NCBI GenBank assembly: GCA_964575185.1
Contig: CAZNPW010000079.1
Location: forward strand, 1-11,006
Direction of reading: 5' to 3'
DNA length: 11,006 bases
DNA from: CAZNPW01 sp964575185
GTDB lineage: Bacteria; Pseudomonadota; Alphaproteobacteria; Rhodobacterales; Rhodobacteraceae
The position numbers were made by a program, and so were the translations under genes. The notes under the pieces were generated by a model. The model ran no database searches. It was not told the DNA's origin and saw only the letters and a program-made list of their open reading frames with translations. Positions 1 to 6,574 of the stretch are shown piece by piece (position 1 is the first letter of the stretch; each line of letters opens with the position of its first letter).

Positions 1-1578
1 CAGAACGACATCCTGAAGGAGTTCATGGTCCGCAACACCTACATCTACCCGCCCGAACCCTCGATGCGCATCGTCGCCGACATCATCGCGCACACCGCCG
101 CGCACATGCCGCGCTTCAACGCGATCAGCATCTCGGGCTACCACATGCAGGAGGCGGGCGCCGATCTCGTGCAGGAACTCGCCTTCACCCTCGCCGACGG
201 GCGCGAGTATGTCCGCGCCGCGCGCGCCCGCGGCATGGACGTGGACGCCTTCGCCCCCCGCCTGTCCTTCTTCTTCGCCATCGGCATGGACCTCTTCATG
301 GAGGTGGCCAAGCTCCGCGCCGCCCGCACGCTCTGGCACCGCGTCATGTCCGGCCTCGGCGCGCAAAAGCCCGAAAGCCTGATGCTGCGCACCCACTGCC
401 AGACCAGCGGCGTCTCCCTGCAGGAACAGGACCCCTGGAACAACGTCACCCGCACCGCCTACGAGGCGCTCGCGGCGGTGCTGGGCGGCACCCAGTCGCT
501 CCACACCAACGCGCTGGACGAGGCGGTGGCGCTGCCCTCCGACTTCGCCGCCCGCATCGCGCGCAACACCCAGCTCATCCTGCAGCACGAAACCGGCGTC
601 ACCCGGACCGTCGACCCGCTCGCCGGCAGCTACTACGTCGAAAGCCTGACGGCCGACCTCGCCCGTCGCGCCTGGGCGCTGATGCAGGAGGTGGAGGCGA
701 TGGGCGGCATGACCGCCGCCGTCCTGTCGGGCATGCCCAAGGCCCGCATCGAGGACACCGCGGCGCGCCGGCAGGCCATGGTCGACGCCGGGCGGACGGT
801 GATCGTCGGCGTCAACCGCTACCCGCCGCCCGACGCGGCCCCGCTCGACATCCGCCGGATCGACAACGCCGCCGTCCGCGACGCCCAGGTCGCCCGGCTG
901 CGCGCGCTGCGGCTGGGGCGCGACCAGGCCGCCTGCGACGCGGCCCTGTCGGCCCTGACCGAGGCCGCGCGCGGCGACGGAAACCTCCTCGCCGCCGCCA
1001 TCACCGCCGCCCGCGCCCGGGCCACGGTCGGCGAGATCAGCGCGGCGATGGAAACCGTCTTTGGCCGCCACCACGCCCGCAGCGACACCCGCCCCGGCGT
1101 CTATGCCGCGACCCTGCACGACGACCCGGACTTCGCCGCCCTGCGCGCCGAGGTCGCGGCCCTGCCCGAGCCGCCCCGCCTCTTCGTCGTCAAGCTCGGC
1201 CAGGACGGCCACGACCGCGGTGCCCGCGTCATCGCCGGGGCCTTCGCCGATGCGGGCTTCGAGGTCGGCCTGGGCGAGCTGTTCCAGACCCCGGAGGAGG
1301 CCGCCGACGCCGCCATCGCCGCCCGCGCCCAGGTCGTCGGCATCTCCTCGCAGGCGGCAGGGCACATGACGCTCGCGCCGCAGCTCCTTCGCGCCCTCAA
1401 GGCCCGCGGGGCCGACGAGGTGATCGTCGTCTGCGGCGGCGTCATCCCGCCGCAGGACCACGACATCCTGCGCCAGCACGGCATCCGCGCGATCTTCGGC
1501 CCCGGCACCCCCATCCCCGCCGCCGCGCGCGAGGTCCTGTCGCTCCTCCGCCACGCCCGCGAGAACCCGCCCCGCTGA
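1..1578 (+). CDS. scpA: Methylmalonyl-CoA mutase, C-terminal 525 residues (5' end outside window)
   Basis: The frame is open from base 1, so the true start lies upstream; an ATG at base 25 is internal to a conserved block. The enzyme interconverts (R)-methylmalonyl-CoA and succinyl-CoA with adenosylcobalamin, in propionyl-CoA assimilation and the last step of the ethylmalonyl-CoA pathway. Visible residues, numbered from base 1: R11 in RNTYIYPP (equivalent to Arg207 of the Propionibacterium enzyme), H48 in SGYHMQEAG (His244), and the QTSGVSLQEQDP and GGTQSLHTNALDEA blocks of the TIM barrel. These are followed by the B12 domain with D402-x-H404-x-x-G407 and GG at 479-480. Spacings H404-S449 (45) and H404-G479 (75) match the reference enzyme. 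The usual S-x-L tail-pocket motif reads S449-S-Q451. The RTHCQTSG and TQSLHTN blocks separate it from ethylmalonyl-CoA mutase. The missing N-terminus is about 180-200 residues. Its 3' neighbour is convergent. Confidence 0.95.
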   Translation, partial: QNDILKEFMVRNTYIYPPEPSMRIVADIIAHTAAHMPRFNAISISGYHMQEAGADLVQELAFTLADGREYVRAARARGMDVDAFAPRLSFFFAIGMDLFMEVAKLRAARTLWHRVMSGLGAQKPESLMLRTHCQTSGVSLQEQDPWNNVTRTAYEALAAVLGGTQSLHTNALDEAVALPSDFAARIARNTQLILQHETGVTRTVDPLAGSYYVESLTADLARRAWALMQEVEAMGGMTAAVLSGMPKARIEDTAARRQAMVDAGRTVIVGVNRYPPPDAAPLDIRRIDNAAVRDAQVARLRALRLGRDQAACDAALSALTEAARGDGNLLAAAITAARARATVGEISAAMETVFGRHHARSDTRPGVYAATLHDDPDFAALRAEVAALPEPPRLFVVKLGQDGHDRGARVIAGAFADAGFEVGLGELFQTPEEAADAAIAARAQVVGISSQAAGHMTLAPQLLRALKARGADEVIVVCGGVIPPQDHDILRQHGIRAIFGPGTPIPAAAREVLSLLRHARENPPR

Positions 1579-1611
1579 GCCACCGCGCGCTCGCACCCGG
1601 CCCCGGCAGAG

Positions 1612-1632
1612 GTCCCGGATCCGGCCCGGGAC
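1612..1632. terminator. Hairpin downstream of the mutase gene
   Basis: GTCCCGG at 1612-1618 pairs perfectly with CCGGGAC at 1626-1632 around a 7-nt loop, 34 nt after the mutase stop codon. No T-tract follows on either strand, so intrinsic termination is uncertain; in such a GC-rich genome it may act with Rho or protect the 3' end. It lies between convergent genes and could serve both. Confidence 0.4.
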
Positions 1633-1667
1633 GCGCGGTCCGAGCGCCACCGCATGGAACGCCGCGC

Positions 1668-1689
1668 GCCCCGGACCCCGATCCGGGGC
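1668..1689. terminator. Second hairpin in the convergent gap
   Basis: GCCCCGGA at 1668-1675 pairs with TCCGGGGC at 1682-1689, an 8-bp perfect stem with a 6-nt loop. It lies 30 nt after the minus-strand stop codon at 1720-1722. No T-tract is present. Together with the hairpin at 1612-1632 it is the only structure in the 141-nt gap, which otherwise holds no credible ORF. Confidence 0.4.
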
Positions 1690-1719
1690 CTCCCCCCGCG
1701 CCGGGCGCGCGGGCCGGTC

Positions 1720-2052
1720 CTACAGCTCCACCTCGGGCGCGGGCGGCTGCACGGCCATCTCCTCCGCCGGCTTGCGGCGGATGATGATGTCGCCGTTGGG
1801 CAGGATCTCGGGCGCCTGGTAGCGCGTCACGTCGCCCATCATGCCGATCAGGTCGCGCAGCATCGGCTCGGCCCCCGCGAAGGCCGCGGCCATGTCCTGC
1901 AGCGCGGGCTCCATCTCGCTCCGCAGCCCGTCGAACAGCAGGGTCGCGCCCTGCTGCATCAGCGACCAGCCCTCCTCGGCGGGAGTCTCCTGCGCGGCGA
2001 GGGGAGCGGCGGCCAGGACGGCGAGCAGCGGAAGGGCGGCGAAGCGGGTCAT
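1720..2052 (-). CDS. Small secreted hypothetical protein (110 aa)
   Basis: The N-terminus MTRFAALPLLAVLAAAPLAAQ is a typical Sec signal peptide, with cleavage expected near residues 19-21. The mature part is acidic and helical (EEGWSLMQQGATLLFDGLRSEMEPAL) and ends with PEILPNGDIIIRRKP. That last motif is shared by a family of about 110-residue secreted proteins that I recognise from Rhodobacteraceae. Databases sometimes label the family an 'AAA+ ATPase', but no Walker A or B motif is present here, so that name should not be used. The start is firmly set by AAGGAG at 2060-2065, 7 nt before the ATG. It lies 54 nt after the phosphatase-family gene and has its own candidate promoter. Function is unknown; location is periplasmic or outer face of the inner membrane by inference. 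Confidence 0.8.
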   Translation of the reverse strand: MTRFAALPLLAVLAAAPLAAQETPAEEGWSLMQQGATLLFDGLRSEMEPALQDMAAAFAGAEPMLRDLIGMMGDVTRYQAPEILPNGDIIIRRKPAEEMAVQPPAPEVEL

Positions 2053-2081
2053 GAAATGGCTCCTTCAGGACGCTTGGCCGC

Positions 2082-2110
2082 CATATGGGGGCCGCCCCGC
2101 CGCGCTTCAA
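2082..2110 (-). promoter_or_regulatory. Candidate sigma-70 promoter for the small secreted protein
   Basis: On the minus strand TTGAAG (2110-2105) is followed after exactly 17 nt by CATATG (2087-2082), giving four of six and three of six consensus matches. Predicted transcription would begin near 2075 and give a leader of about 23 nt carrying the strong AAGGAG ribosome site. The -35 box overlaps the stop codon (2107-2109) of the preceding gene. An imperfect palindrome, GGCCGCC-ATAT-GGGGGCC (2076-2093), is centred on the -10 box and could instead be a weak hairpin. Confidence 0.45.
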
Positions 2111-3072
2111 CCAAGGTCCAGCGTCACCGGAAAATGGTCGCTCGCCGCCAGCAGCGCCTCGCGCAGCGGCGCGGCCCCGGGCGTGGCGGACGGATGCCAG
2201 ATGCGCCAGACCGCGCCCGCCCGCAGGTCCCGCGACACCATGATGAAGTCGAGCATCGCCTCGAACCACCGCCCCTCGGCGGCGTTCCAGAACCGCCCCG
2301 AGGTCGGCCCGGGTCCCGCGCCCCGCGCCGCCTGCGCGTGCGGGTCGAACAGCGCGCCCGGGCCGCGGCCCAGCACCACCTCCACCCCCGACTGCCCGAA
2401 CTCCGCCTCGAAGGCGTCGAGGCCGGGGCCGTCGTTCAGGTCGCCCAGCACCACCACGCTGTCGCCCGCCGCGAGCCGTTCGTCCACCCGGCCCCGGATC
2501 CAGCGGCATTGCGCCAGCTGCTTGATCCGGTTGGCCCGCGCGATCCGCGCGGCCTCGGCCGCATCATCCGCGCCGTGGGGGTTCTTCGACTTGGCATGGA
2601 CACCCACCAGCCGCAGCGTCCGGCCGGGCAGGGCCAGCGTCACCTCGAGCGGCGGCTTGGAATGCACGACCGGCCCCTCCGGCCCGGGCAGGCTGCGGTC
2701 GAAGGCGGGCCATGCGGCGCTGCCGCCGGGATCATGCCGCGCACCGCAGACCCGCGGGTCCCACATCAGCGCGATCTCCTGCTCGGTCCCGCTCGGAAAC
2801 CCGGTCAGCGCCCGGTGCGCCCGCAGCCCGGCCGCCGCCGCCAGCCGCTCCAGCGCAGTGACGGTGCTGCGCCGCCCGCCGGTGTCCGGCGCCTCGACCA
2901 CCAGCAGCGCATCGGGGTCGATCGCCCGCAGCACCGCCACGACCCCCGCAAGCTGCGCCCCCCGCGAGACGCCGTGCCGCCCCGACGGCCCGTCGTCCGC
3001 CAGCATCCGCCCGGCGTCGTCGAACAGCGCGTTCATCCACGCGACGTTCCAGGTCGCGAGCCGGAAGCTCAC
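2107..3072 (-). CDS. Endonuclease/exonuclease/phosphatase (EEP) family protein (321 aa)
   Basis: This is a single-domain metal-dependent phosphoesterase of the DNase I/exonuclease III fold. All the landmark motifs are visible: LATWNVAW with N9, LLVVEAPD with E60 (metal-binding Glu), GVHAKSKNP, the catalytic GDLND at 210-214, MLDFIMVS, and the terminal SDH at 311-313. No signal peptide or membrane segment is seen, so a cytoplasmic protein is likely. The substrate cannot be read from the sequence; nucleic acid, phosphoinositol-like or other phosphodiesters are all possible in this superfamily. The start chosen is GTG at 3072-3070, which gives the usual short lead into the first beta strand (VSFRLATWN). 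It overlaps the stop of the preceding gene as GTGA, suggesting translational coupling. A longer reading in this frame begins in the preceding gene's J domain and is not credible. Confidence 0.87.
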   Translation of the reverse strand: MSFRLATWNVAWMNALFDDAGRMLADDGPSGRHGVSRGAQLAGVVAVLRAIDPDALLVVEAPDTGGRRSTVTALERLAAAAGLRAHRALTGFPSGTEQEIALMWDPRVCGARHDPGGSAAWPAFDRSLPGPEGPVVHSKPPLEVTLALPGRTLRLVGVHAKSKNPHGADDAAEAARIARANRIKQLAQCRWIRGRVDERLAAGDSVVVLGDLNDGPGLDAFEAEFGQSGVEVVLGRGPGALFDPHAQAARGAGPGPTSGRFWNAAEGRWFEAMLDFIMVSRDLRAGAVWRIWHPSATPGAAPLREALLAASDHFPVTLDLG

Positions 3073-3752
3073 GCCGCCCGGCGCCCCTCGATCTCGGCCC
3101 AGGCGGCGTTGATGTCGGCCATCCGCCCCTCGGCCAGCCGCACCGCCTCGCGCGGCAGACCCCGCCCGACCAGCGCGTCGGGATGGTTGTCGCGCACCGC
3201 CTGCCGCCAGGCCTGCCGCGCCGCCTCCACGCCATCCCCCGGCGCGACCCCCAGCACCTCCCACGGGTCGCGCGCCGCACCGTCCACGAACCGCGCCCGC
3301 AGGCTGCGGAAGGCGCGGTCCGGCAGCCCGAAGATCCGCGCGACCTCGGCCAGATAGCCGTCCTCGCCATCGTGATAGGCCCCGTCGGCCATCGCGATAT
3401 GGAACAAGGCCTCCATCAGGTCGCCCAGCACCGGATCGCCCGCCGGGAACATCGCCGCCACCCGCGCGGCATAGGCGTCGAACCCCGCCACGTCCTGCCG
3501 CGCCAGGTTGTAGACGCGCGCGGCGTTGGCCTCCTCCTCGGCCGGCAGCGCGAAGATGCGGCGGAAGGCCGCGACCTCGGCCCGCGTCACCTGCCCGTCG
3601 GCCTTGGCGAGCTTCGCCCCCAGCGCGATCACCGCGATGGTGAAGGCGACCGACCGCTCGGGCGCGCCGCGCAGCGCGTCGAGCACGGACAGGAAGGGCT
3701 GCCCGGCCACCAGCGCCGCCAGCGCCTCACGGATGCGGTCCCACAGGGTCAT
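3069..3752 (-). CDS. TerB-domain J-protein, DjlA/DjiA-like co-chaperone (227 aa)
   Basis: Residues about 35-150 form a TerB-like helical domain with two acidic motifs (KADGQVTRAE near 50-59 and MADGAYHDGE near 121-130). Residues 162-222 form a J domain, DPWEVLGVAPG through INAAWAEIE, with the DnaK-stimulating HPD triad at 190-192. This domain order is that of DjlA, but the N-terminal transmembrane helix of enterobacterial DjlA is absent, so it should be a soluble DnaK partner. The HPD and domain order are seen; DnaK stimulation is family knowledge; the client is unknown. The ATG overlaps the acetyltransferase stop as ATGA, and its own stop overlaps the next gene's GTG. No strong ribosome site precedes it, which fits coupled translation. 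Confidence 0.88.
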   Translation of the reverse strand: MTLWDRIREALAALVAGQPFLSVLDALRGAPERSVAFTIAVIALGAKLAKADGQVTRAEVAAFRRIFALPAEEEANAARVYNLARQDVAGFDAYAARVAAMFPAGDPVLGDLMEALFHIAMADGAYHDGEDGYLAEVARIFGLPDRAFRSLRARFVDGAARDPWEVLGVAPGDGVEAARQAWRQAVRDNHPDALVGRGLPREAVRLAEGRMADINAAWAEIEGRRAA

Positions 3753-4282
3753 CGGCGCGAACCTACCGCGCTTTGGCGGCCCGCGTCAGGGGAAATCGGC
3801 GCGAGGACCTTCTGCAGCAGGATCAGGTCGATGAACCGCCCGAACTTGAACCCCACCCCGGGCAGCACGGCGACCCGCGCATAGCCCAGCCGCGCGTGGA
3901 ACGCGGCCCCGCCCGGGTTCTCGGCCGACACGGCCGCGATCATCGACCGCACCCCGGCGGCGGCCGCGTGCGCCTCCACCGCCGCCATCAGCGCCCGCCC
4001 GACCCCGCGCCCCCGCACGGCAGGCGCGAGGTGGACCGTGTGCTCCATCGTGAAGCGGTAGCCCGCGCCGCCCCGGAACGGCGCATAGGTCGCGAACCCG
4101 ATCACCCCCGCATCGTCGGCCACGAAGGTCGCATGGCCCGCCGCGGCGCGGGCCTCGATCAGCGCGGCGATCTCGGCCACGGCGTAGGGACGGCTGTTGA
4201 AGGTCGCGGCCGAGCCGTCGATCACCGCGTTCCAGATCGCGGCGATCGGGGCGGCATCGCCGGGCAGGCCCGCGCGGATCAC
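3749..4282 (-). CDS. GNAT N-acetyltransferase, phosphinothricin acetyltransferase/MnaT-like (177 aa)
   Basis: This is a single GNAT domain. The N-terminal IRAGLPGDAAPIAAIWNAV is the usual first strand and helix. The acetyl-CoA pyrophosphate loop is R90-G-R-G-V-G95 after FTMEHTVHLAPAV, followed by N122 in SAENPGG, AAFHARLGY (126-134) and GFKFGRFIDLILLQK (144-158). This last signature marks the COG1247 branch, whose members acetylate the amino group of L-amino acids and analogues such as methionine derivatives or phosphinothricin. The real substrate cannot be decided. The start is GTG at 4282-4280, overlapping the preceding stop as GTGA. The last 19 or so residues (from APISPDAG) go beyond the usual family end and overlap the djlA-like start. 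An upstream in-frame extension is an artefact of the GC-rich open frame. Confidence 0.87.
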   Translation of the reverse strand: MIRAGLPGDAAPIAAIWNAVIDGSAATFNSRPYAVAEIAALIEARAAAGHATFVADDAGVIGFATYAPFRGGAGYRFTMEHTVHLAPAVRGRGVGRALMAAVEAHAAAAGVRSMIAAVSAENPGGAAFHARLGYARVAVLPGVGFKFGRFIDLILLQKVLAPISPDAGRQSAVGSRR

Positions 4283-4884
4283 AGGCGCCGCAGCCCCTGC
4301 GGCGTCGCGATCTCGGCCTGCAGCGCAAGCGTGCCGGTCGTGATCGTCACCCGCGGATCGTCCAGCCGCCCGGCCAGCGCGGCCCGCAGCGCCGCGCCTT
4401 GCGGATGCGCGACCCGCAAGCCCACCAGCCGCGCGCCCGCGTCCGGCAGCCGCTCCACCGGATGCGGCCCGTCCCACTGGATCAGCGCGGGAAACGCTCC
4501 GTCGAAGGGCAGCACCCCGTCCCCCGGCACCCCCATCCGCCAGCGCAGGTCGCCCCGCGCCAGCGCGACCGGCACCCCCGCGCCGGGCGGCGACAGCGCC
4601 AGGTCGGCCTCCAGCCCGTCGCTCGCCGCGACCCAGTTCGCCAGCCGCGGCGCACCCGTGACGCGGTCGAGGTCGAACCACCGCGGCCAGGCCGGGGCCG
4701 GCTGCACGGGGTCGGGCGCGATCACCTCCAGATACACGTCCCCCAGCCCCATCAGCCGGTTGTGCGTGGCCATCAGCGCGTGCTGCCCGCCCGCGACCAA
4801 GGGCAGCCCCAGCGCCGCCTCGACCGCGGCCACCCCGTCCTCCAGCCGCCCGCAGACGACCGCGATGTGGTCAAGCCGCAGCAT
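4279..4884 (-). CDS. Glyoxalase-like (VOC superfamily) domain protein (201 aa)
   Basis: The protein opens with MLRLDHIAVVCGRLEDGVAAVEAALG and continues with GGQHALMATHNRLMGLGDVYLEVIAPDP, the first beta-alpha-beta-beta-beta unit of the vicinal-oxygen-chelate fold as seen in the glyoxalase-like family PF13468. H6, and E in YLEVI, sit where metal ligands often lie. The second half (ERLPDAGARLVGLRVAHPQGAALRAAL onward) repeats the fold more loosely. No specific reaction can be assigned. ATG at 4884 is preferred because it gives the family-typical start; a GTG at 4896 is in frame but adds only four residues. Neither has a clear ribosome site. The gene overlaps the ppx 3' end by 14 nt, so coupling to ppx translation is likely. 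Confidence 0.8.
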   Translation of the reverse strand: MLRLDHIAVVCGRLEDGVAAVEAALGLPLVAGGQHALMATHNRLMGLGDVYLEVIAPDPVQPAPAWPRWFDLDRVTGAPRLANWVAASDGLEADLALSPPGAGVPVALARGDLRWRMGVPGDGVLPFDGAFPALIQWDGPHPVERLPDAGARLVGLRVAHPQGAALRAALAGRLDDPRVTITTGTLALQAEIATPQGLRRL

Positions 4885-6442
4885 CGGGGGGCGCACCGAC
4901 GGCCGCGACCCGGGGCGTCGCCTTCAGCGCGGCGCACAGCGCGGTGAACCGCGCCGCCGCGACCTCGCCGTAAAGTCCCTGGCCGCGCGGCGTCAGCGTC
5001 AGCGTCAGGACGCGCGCCTCCGCATCCCAGTCCAGCCGCCCGGCCTGGCCCGGATCGCCGATCGAGAACATCGCCCCGAACCGCATCGCCTTGCCCAGCA
5101 CTTCCGCCTCCTGCACCCGGGCGTCGGTCAGCAGGCGGAACAGCGCCTCCATCCGGCTGCCCGTCCGGCTGTTCTTGTAGCGGTGCAACAGCGCGAGCCC
5201 CAGGAACACCCGCCCCGGATGGTCGAGCCCGCCGAGGTTCGCCCGCGTCGCGTTGTCGAAACAGGCCTCGGCGCGGTAGTCGGGATGCGCGCGCCAGGTC
5301 GTGTCGTGCAGCAGGCACGCCGCCTTGACCAGCCGCAGCTGCTCGGGCGCGGCCCCGGCGAAGAGCGGCGCCAGGAAGGCGAAGAGCTTCTTGCCGAACC
5401 CCGGCATCCGCGCCTGCAGCTTCTCGGTCATCCGCGCCGCCTCGATCAAGGGGTCGCGCGCGCGCAGGCGCTCGGGCATCTGCTCGTAGAGGATCCCCTC
5501 GCGGATCCCGTAGGCGCTGACGTTGATCTCGGTCGGCGCCAGCACGCCCACCAGCTCGCGCAGCACCTCGCAGGCGAGCGGCACCAGCTCCATCCGCTCG
5601 GCCGAGGTGCCCGTCCGCGACCGCAGCCCGGCCGGGTCCTGCCCGGCGATCCAGTCGAGCGTCGCGATCAGCCCGGCCGGGTCCATCCGGTATTCGTGCA
5701 GCACGGTCAGCGGATAGGCCCGCCGCTCCATGTCGAGCCGCGCGATCGTCCGCCACGACCCGCCGACCAGATAGAGCACCTCGCCCGCCGACCCGATGTC
5801 GGCCCCGGCCTGCGTCAGCACCCGGTCGATGTGCCGCTTGCGCGCCGGCAGGCCGCCCTTCACCTGCTGCAGCCGGAAGGGCCCGAGCGGCGTGCTGACG
5901 CGCTTGCCGACCTGACCGTCGCCGATCCGCGCCAGCTCCAGGCTGTTGCCGCCGATGTCGCAGACGACCCCGCGCGCCCCGGGCCAGCCGAGCAGCACCC
6001 CCTGCGCCGACAGCCGCGCCTCCTCGTCGCCGTCGATGACCCAGAGCTTCAGGCCCGTCGTCGCCTGCACCTCGGCCTGGAAGGCCGGCCCGTCCTCGGC
6101 CTCGCGCGTCGCGGCGGTCGCCACGACCGTCATCGGGTGGATGTCCATCCCCTCGGCCAACAGCGCAAAGCGCCGCAGCGCGGCCAGCGCGCGGACCCGC
6201 CCCTCCGGGTTCAGCCGCCCGGTCTCGGCCAGGCCCTTGCCCAGGCCGCACATGATCTTCTCGTTGTAGAAATAGGCCGGGGACCGCGCCGCCCCGTCGA
6301 ACACCACCATGCGGACCGAGTTCGATCCGACGTCGACCACGCCCACCCGGCTCAGCGCGCGCGCGCCCGGGTCGTCGAACAGGGGCCTGCCGAAGGGACC
6401 CCAGTCGTCGTGGCTCTCGTCCTGGGGCACGATCTGGTCCAT
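4871..6442 (-). CDS. ppx: Exopolyphosphatase / Ppx-GppA family phosphatase (523 aa)
   Basis: This enzyme removes terminal phosphate from inorganic polyphosphate, or the gamma phosphate of pppGpp, in the cytoplasm. It belongs to the actin-like ASKHA fold. The first phosphate loop is VVDVGSNSVRM (35-45), TAATREA (109-115) carries the likely catalytic Glu114, DEEARL lies at 139-144, the second loop is DIGGNSLEL (162-170), and NVSAYGIREGILYE (307-320) closes the catalytic half. A C-terminal HD-like helical region follows, with LLHD at 377-380. Length is close to E. coli Ppx (513). The usual DIGGGS loop has Asn166 in place of the third Gly. The start is decided by AGGGGAGG (6458-6451), 8 nt before ATG 6442; the GTG at 6451 would sit inside that site. 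Ppk is directly upstream, supporting exopolyphosphatase over a GppA-only role. Confidence 0.92.
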   Translation of the reverse strand: MDQIVPQDESHDDWGPFGRPLFDDPGARALSRVGVVDVGSNSVRMVVFDGAARSPAYFYNEKIMCGLGKGLAETGRLNPEGRVRALAALRRFALLAEGMDIHPMTVVATAATREAEDGPAFQAEVQATTGLKLWVIDGDEEARLSAQGVLLGWPGARGVVCDIGGNSLELARIGDGQVGKRVSTPLGPFRLQQVKGGLPARKRHIDRVLTQAGADIGSAGEVLYLVGGSWRTIARLDMERRAYPLTVLHEYRMDPAGLIATLDWIAGQDPAGLRSRTGTSAERMELVPLACEVLRELVGVLAPTEINVSAYGIREGILYEQMPERLRARDPLIEAARMTEKLQARMPGFGKKLFAFLAPLFAGAAPEQLRLVKAACLLHDTTWRAHPDYRAEACFDNATRANLGGLDHPGRVFLGLALLHRYKNSRTGSRMEALFRLLTDARVQEAEVLGKAMRFGAMFSIGDPGQAGRLDWDAEARVLTLTLTPRGQGLYGEVAAARFTALCAALKATPRVAAVGAPPDAAA

Positions 6443-6450
6443 GGCGAGCA

Positions 6451-6458
6451 CCTCCCCT
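6451..6458 (-). promoter_or_regulatory. Ribosome binding site of ppx
   Basis: AGGGGAGG on the minus strand ends 8 nt before ATG 6442. It excludes the in-frame GTG at 6451-6449, which touches the site itself, as the start codon. Confidence 0.75.
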
Positions 6459-6462
6459 GCGC

Positions 6463-6491
6463 GACGTAGCGGGCAGGGCCCTGCCGGTCAA
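6463..6491 (-). promoter_or_regulatory. Candidate ppx promoter with palindromic spacer
   Basis: On the minus strand TTGACC (6491-6486; five of six -35 matches) is followed after 17 nt by TACGTC (6468-6463), a poor -10. The spacer contains the perfect 14-nt palindrome GGCAGGGCCCTGCC (6472-6485). A start near 6456 would give only a short leader and would cut close to the ribosome site, so the promoter is tentative. It would allow ppx and the four genes behind it to be expressed separately from ppk. Confidence 0.4.
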
Positions 6492-6506
6492 TGCGCGGGG
6501 CGGGGG

Positions 6507-6574
6507 GCGGTTCCTTCAAAGGAACCGCACCGGACCCTTCGAAGGGTCCGGCCCGAATTTTTCCAAAAATTCGG
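6507..6574. repeat. Three tandem 22-nt palindromes at 23-nt period between ppk and ppx
   Basis: Three hairpin-forming units, each exactly 22 nt and separated by one base, fill 6507-6528, 6530-6551 and 6553-6574. Unit 1 is GCGGTTCCTT plus its complement AAGGAACCGC around CA. Unit 2 is a perfect palindrome with half CCGGACCCTTC. Unit 3 is CCGAATTTTT plus AAAAATTCGG around CC. The cluster begins 2 nt after the ppk stop codon. The apical tetranucleotides (minus strand TGGA, TCGA, TTGA) share TNGA. No T-tract follows, so a repetitive extragenic palindromic element or an RNA-stabilising or attenuating structure is as likely as a simple terminator. Confidence 0.85.

Noticed and set aside
3073..3264. 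N-terminal extension of the EEP-family protein to 385 residues
   Set aside because: The extra part is the out-of-frame shadow of the J domain; the family begins at VSFRLATWN, with a GTG coupled to the preceding stop.
1654..3357. Long plus-strand open frame opposite the EEP-family gene and the J-protein gene
   Set aside because: Low-complexity Arg/Pro-rich product crossing two real genes and their junction; no motif or ribosome site.
4283..4681. N-terminal extension of the acetyltransferase to 310 residues
   Set aside because: The extension is Gly/Ala/Arg-rich shadow of the glyoxalase-like gene; the GNAT fold begins at VIRAGLPGD with a coupled GTG.
3773..6469. Very long plus-strand open frame (about 900 codons) opposite ppx, the glyoxalase-like gene and the acetyltransferase
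   Set aside because: Composition is dominated by Arg, Pro, His and Gln, no domain is recognisable, and the opposite strand encodes well-conserved proteins; it is the expected antisense shadow in GC-rich DNA.
6507..6574. CRISPR-like array because of regular 23-nt periodicity
   Set aside because: The three units are different palindromes with one-base spacers; there are no identical repeats, unique spacers or cas genes.
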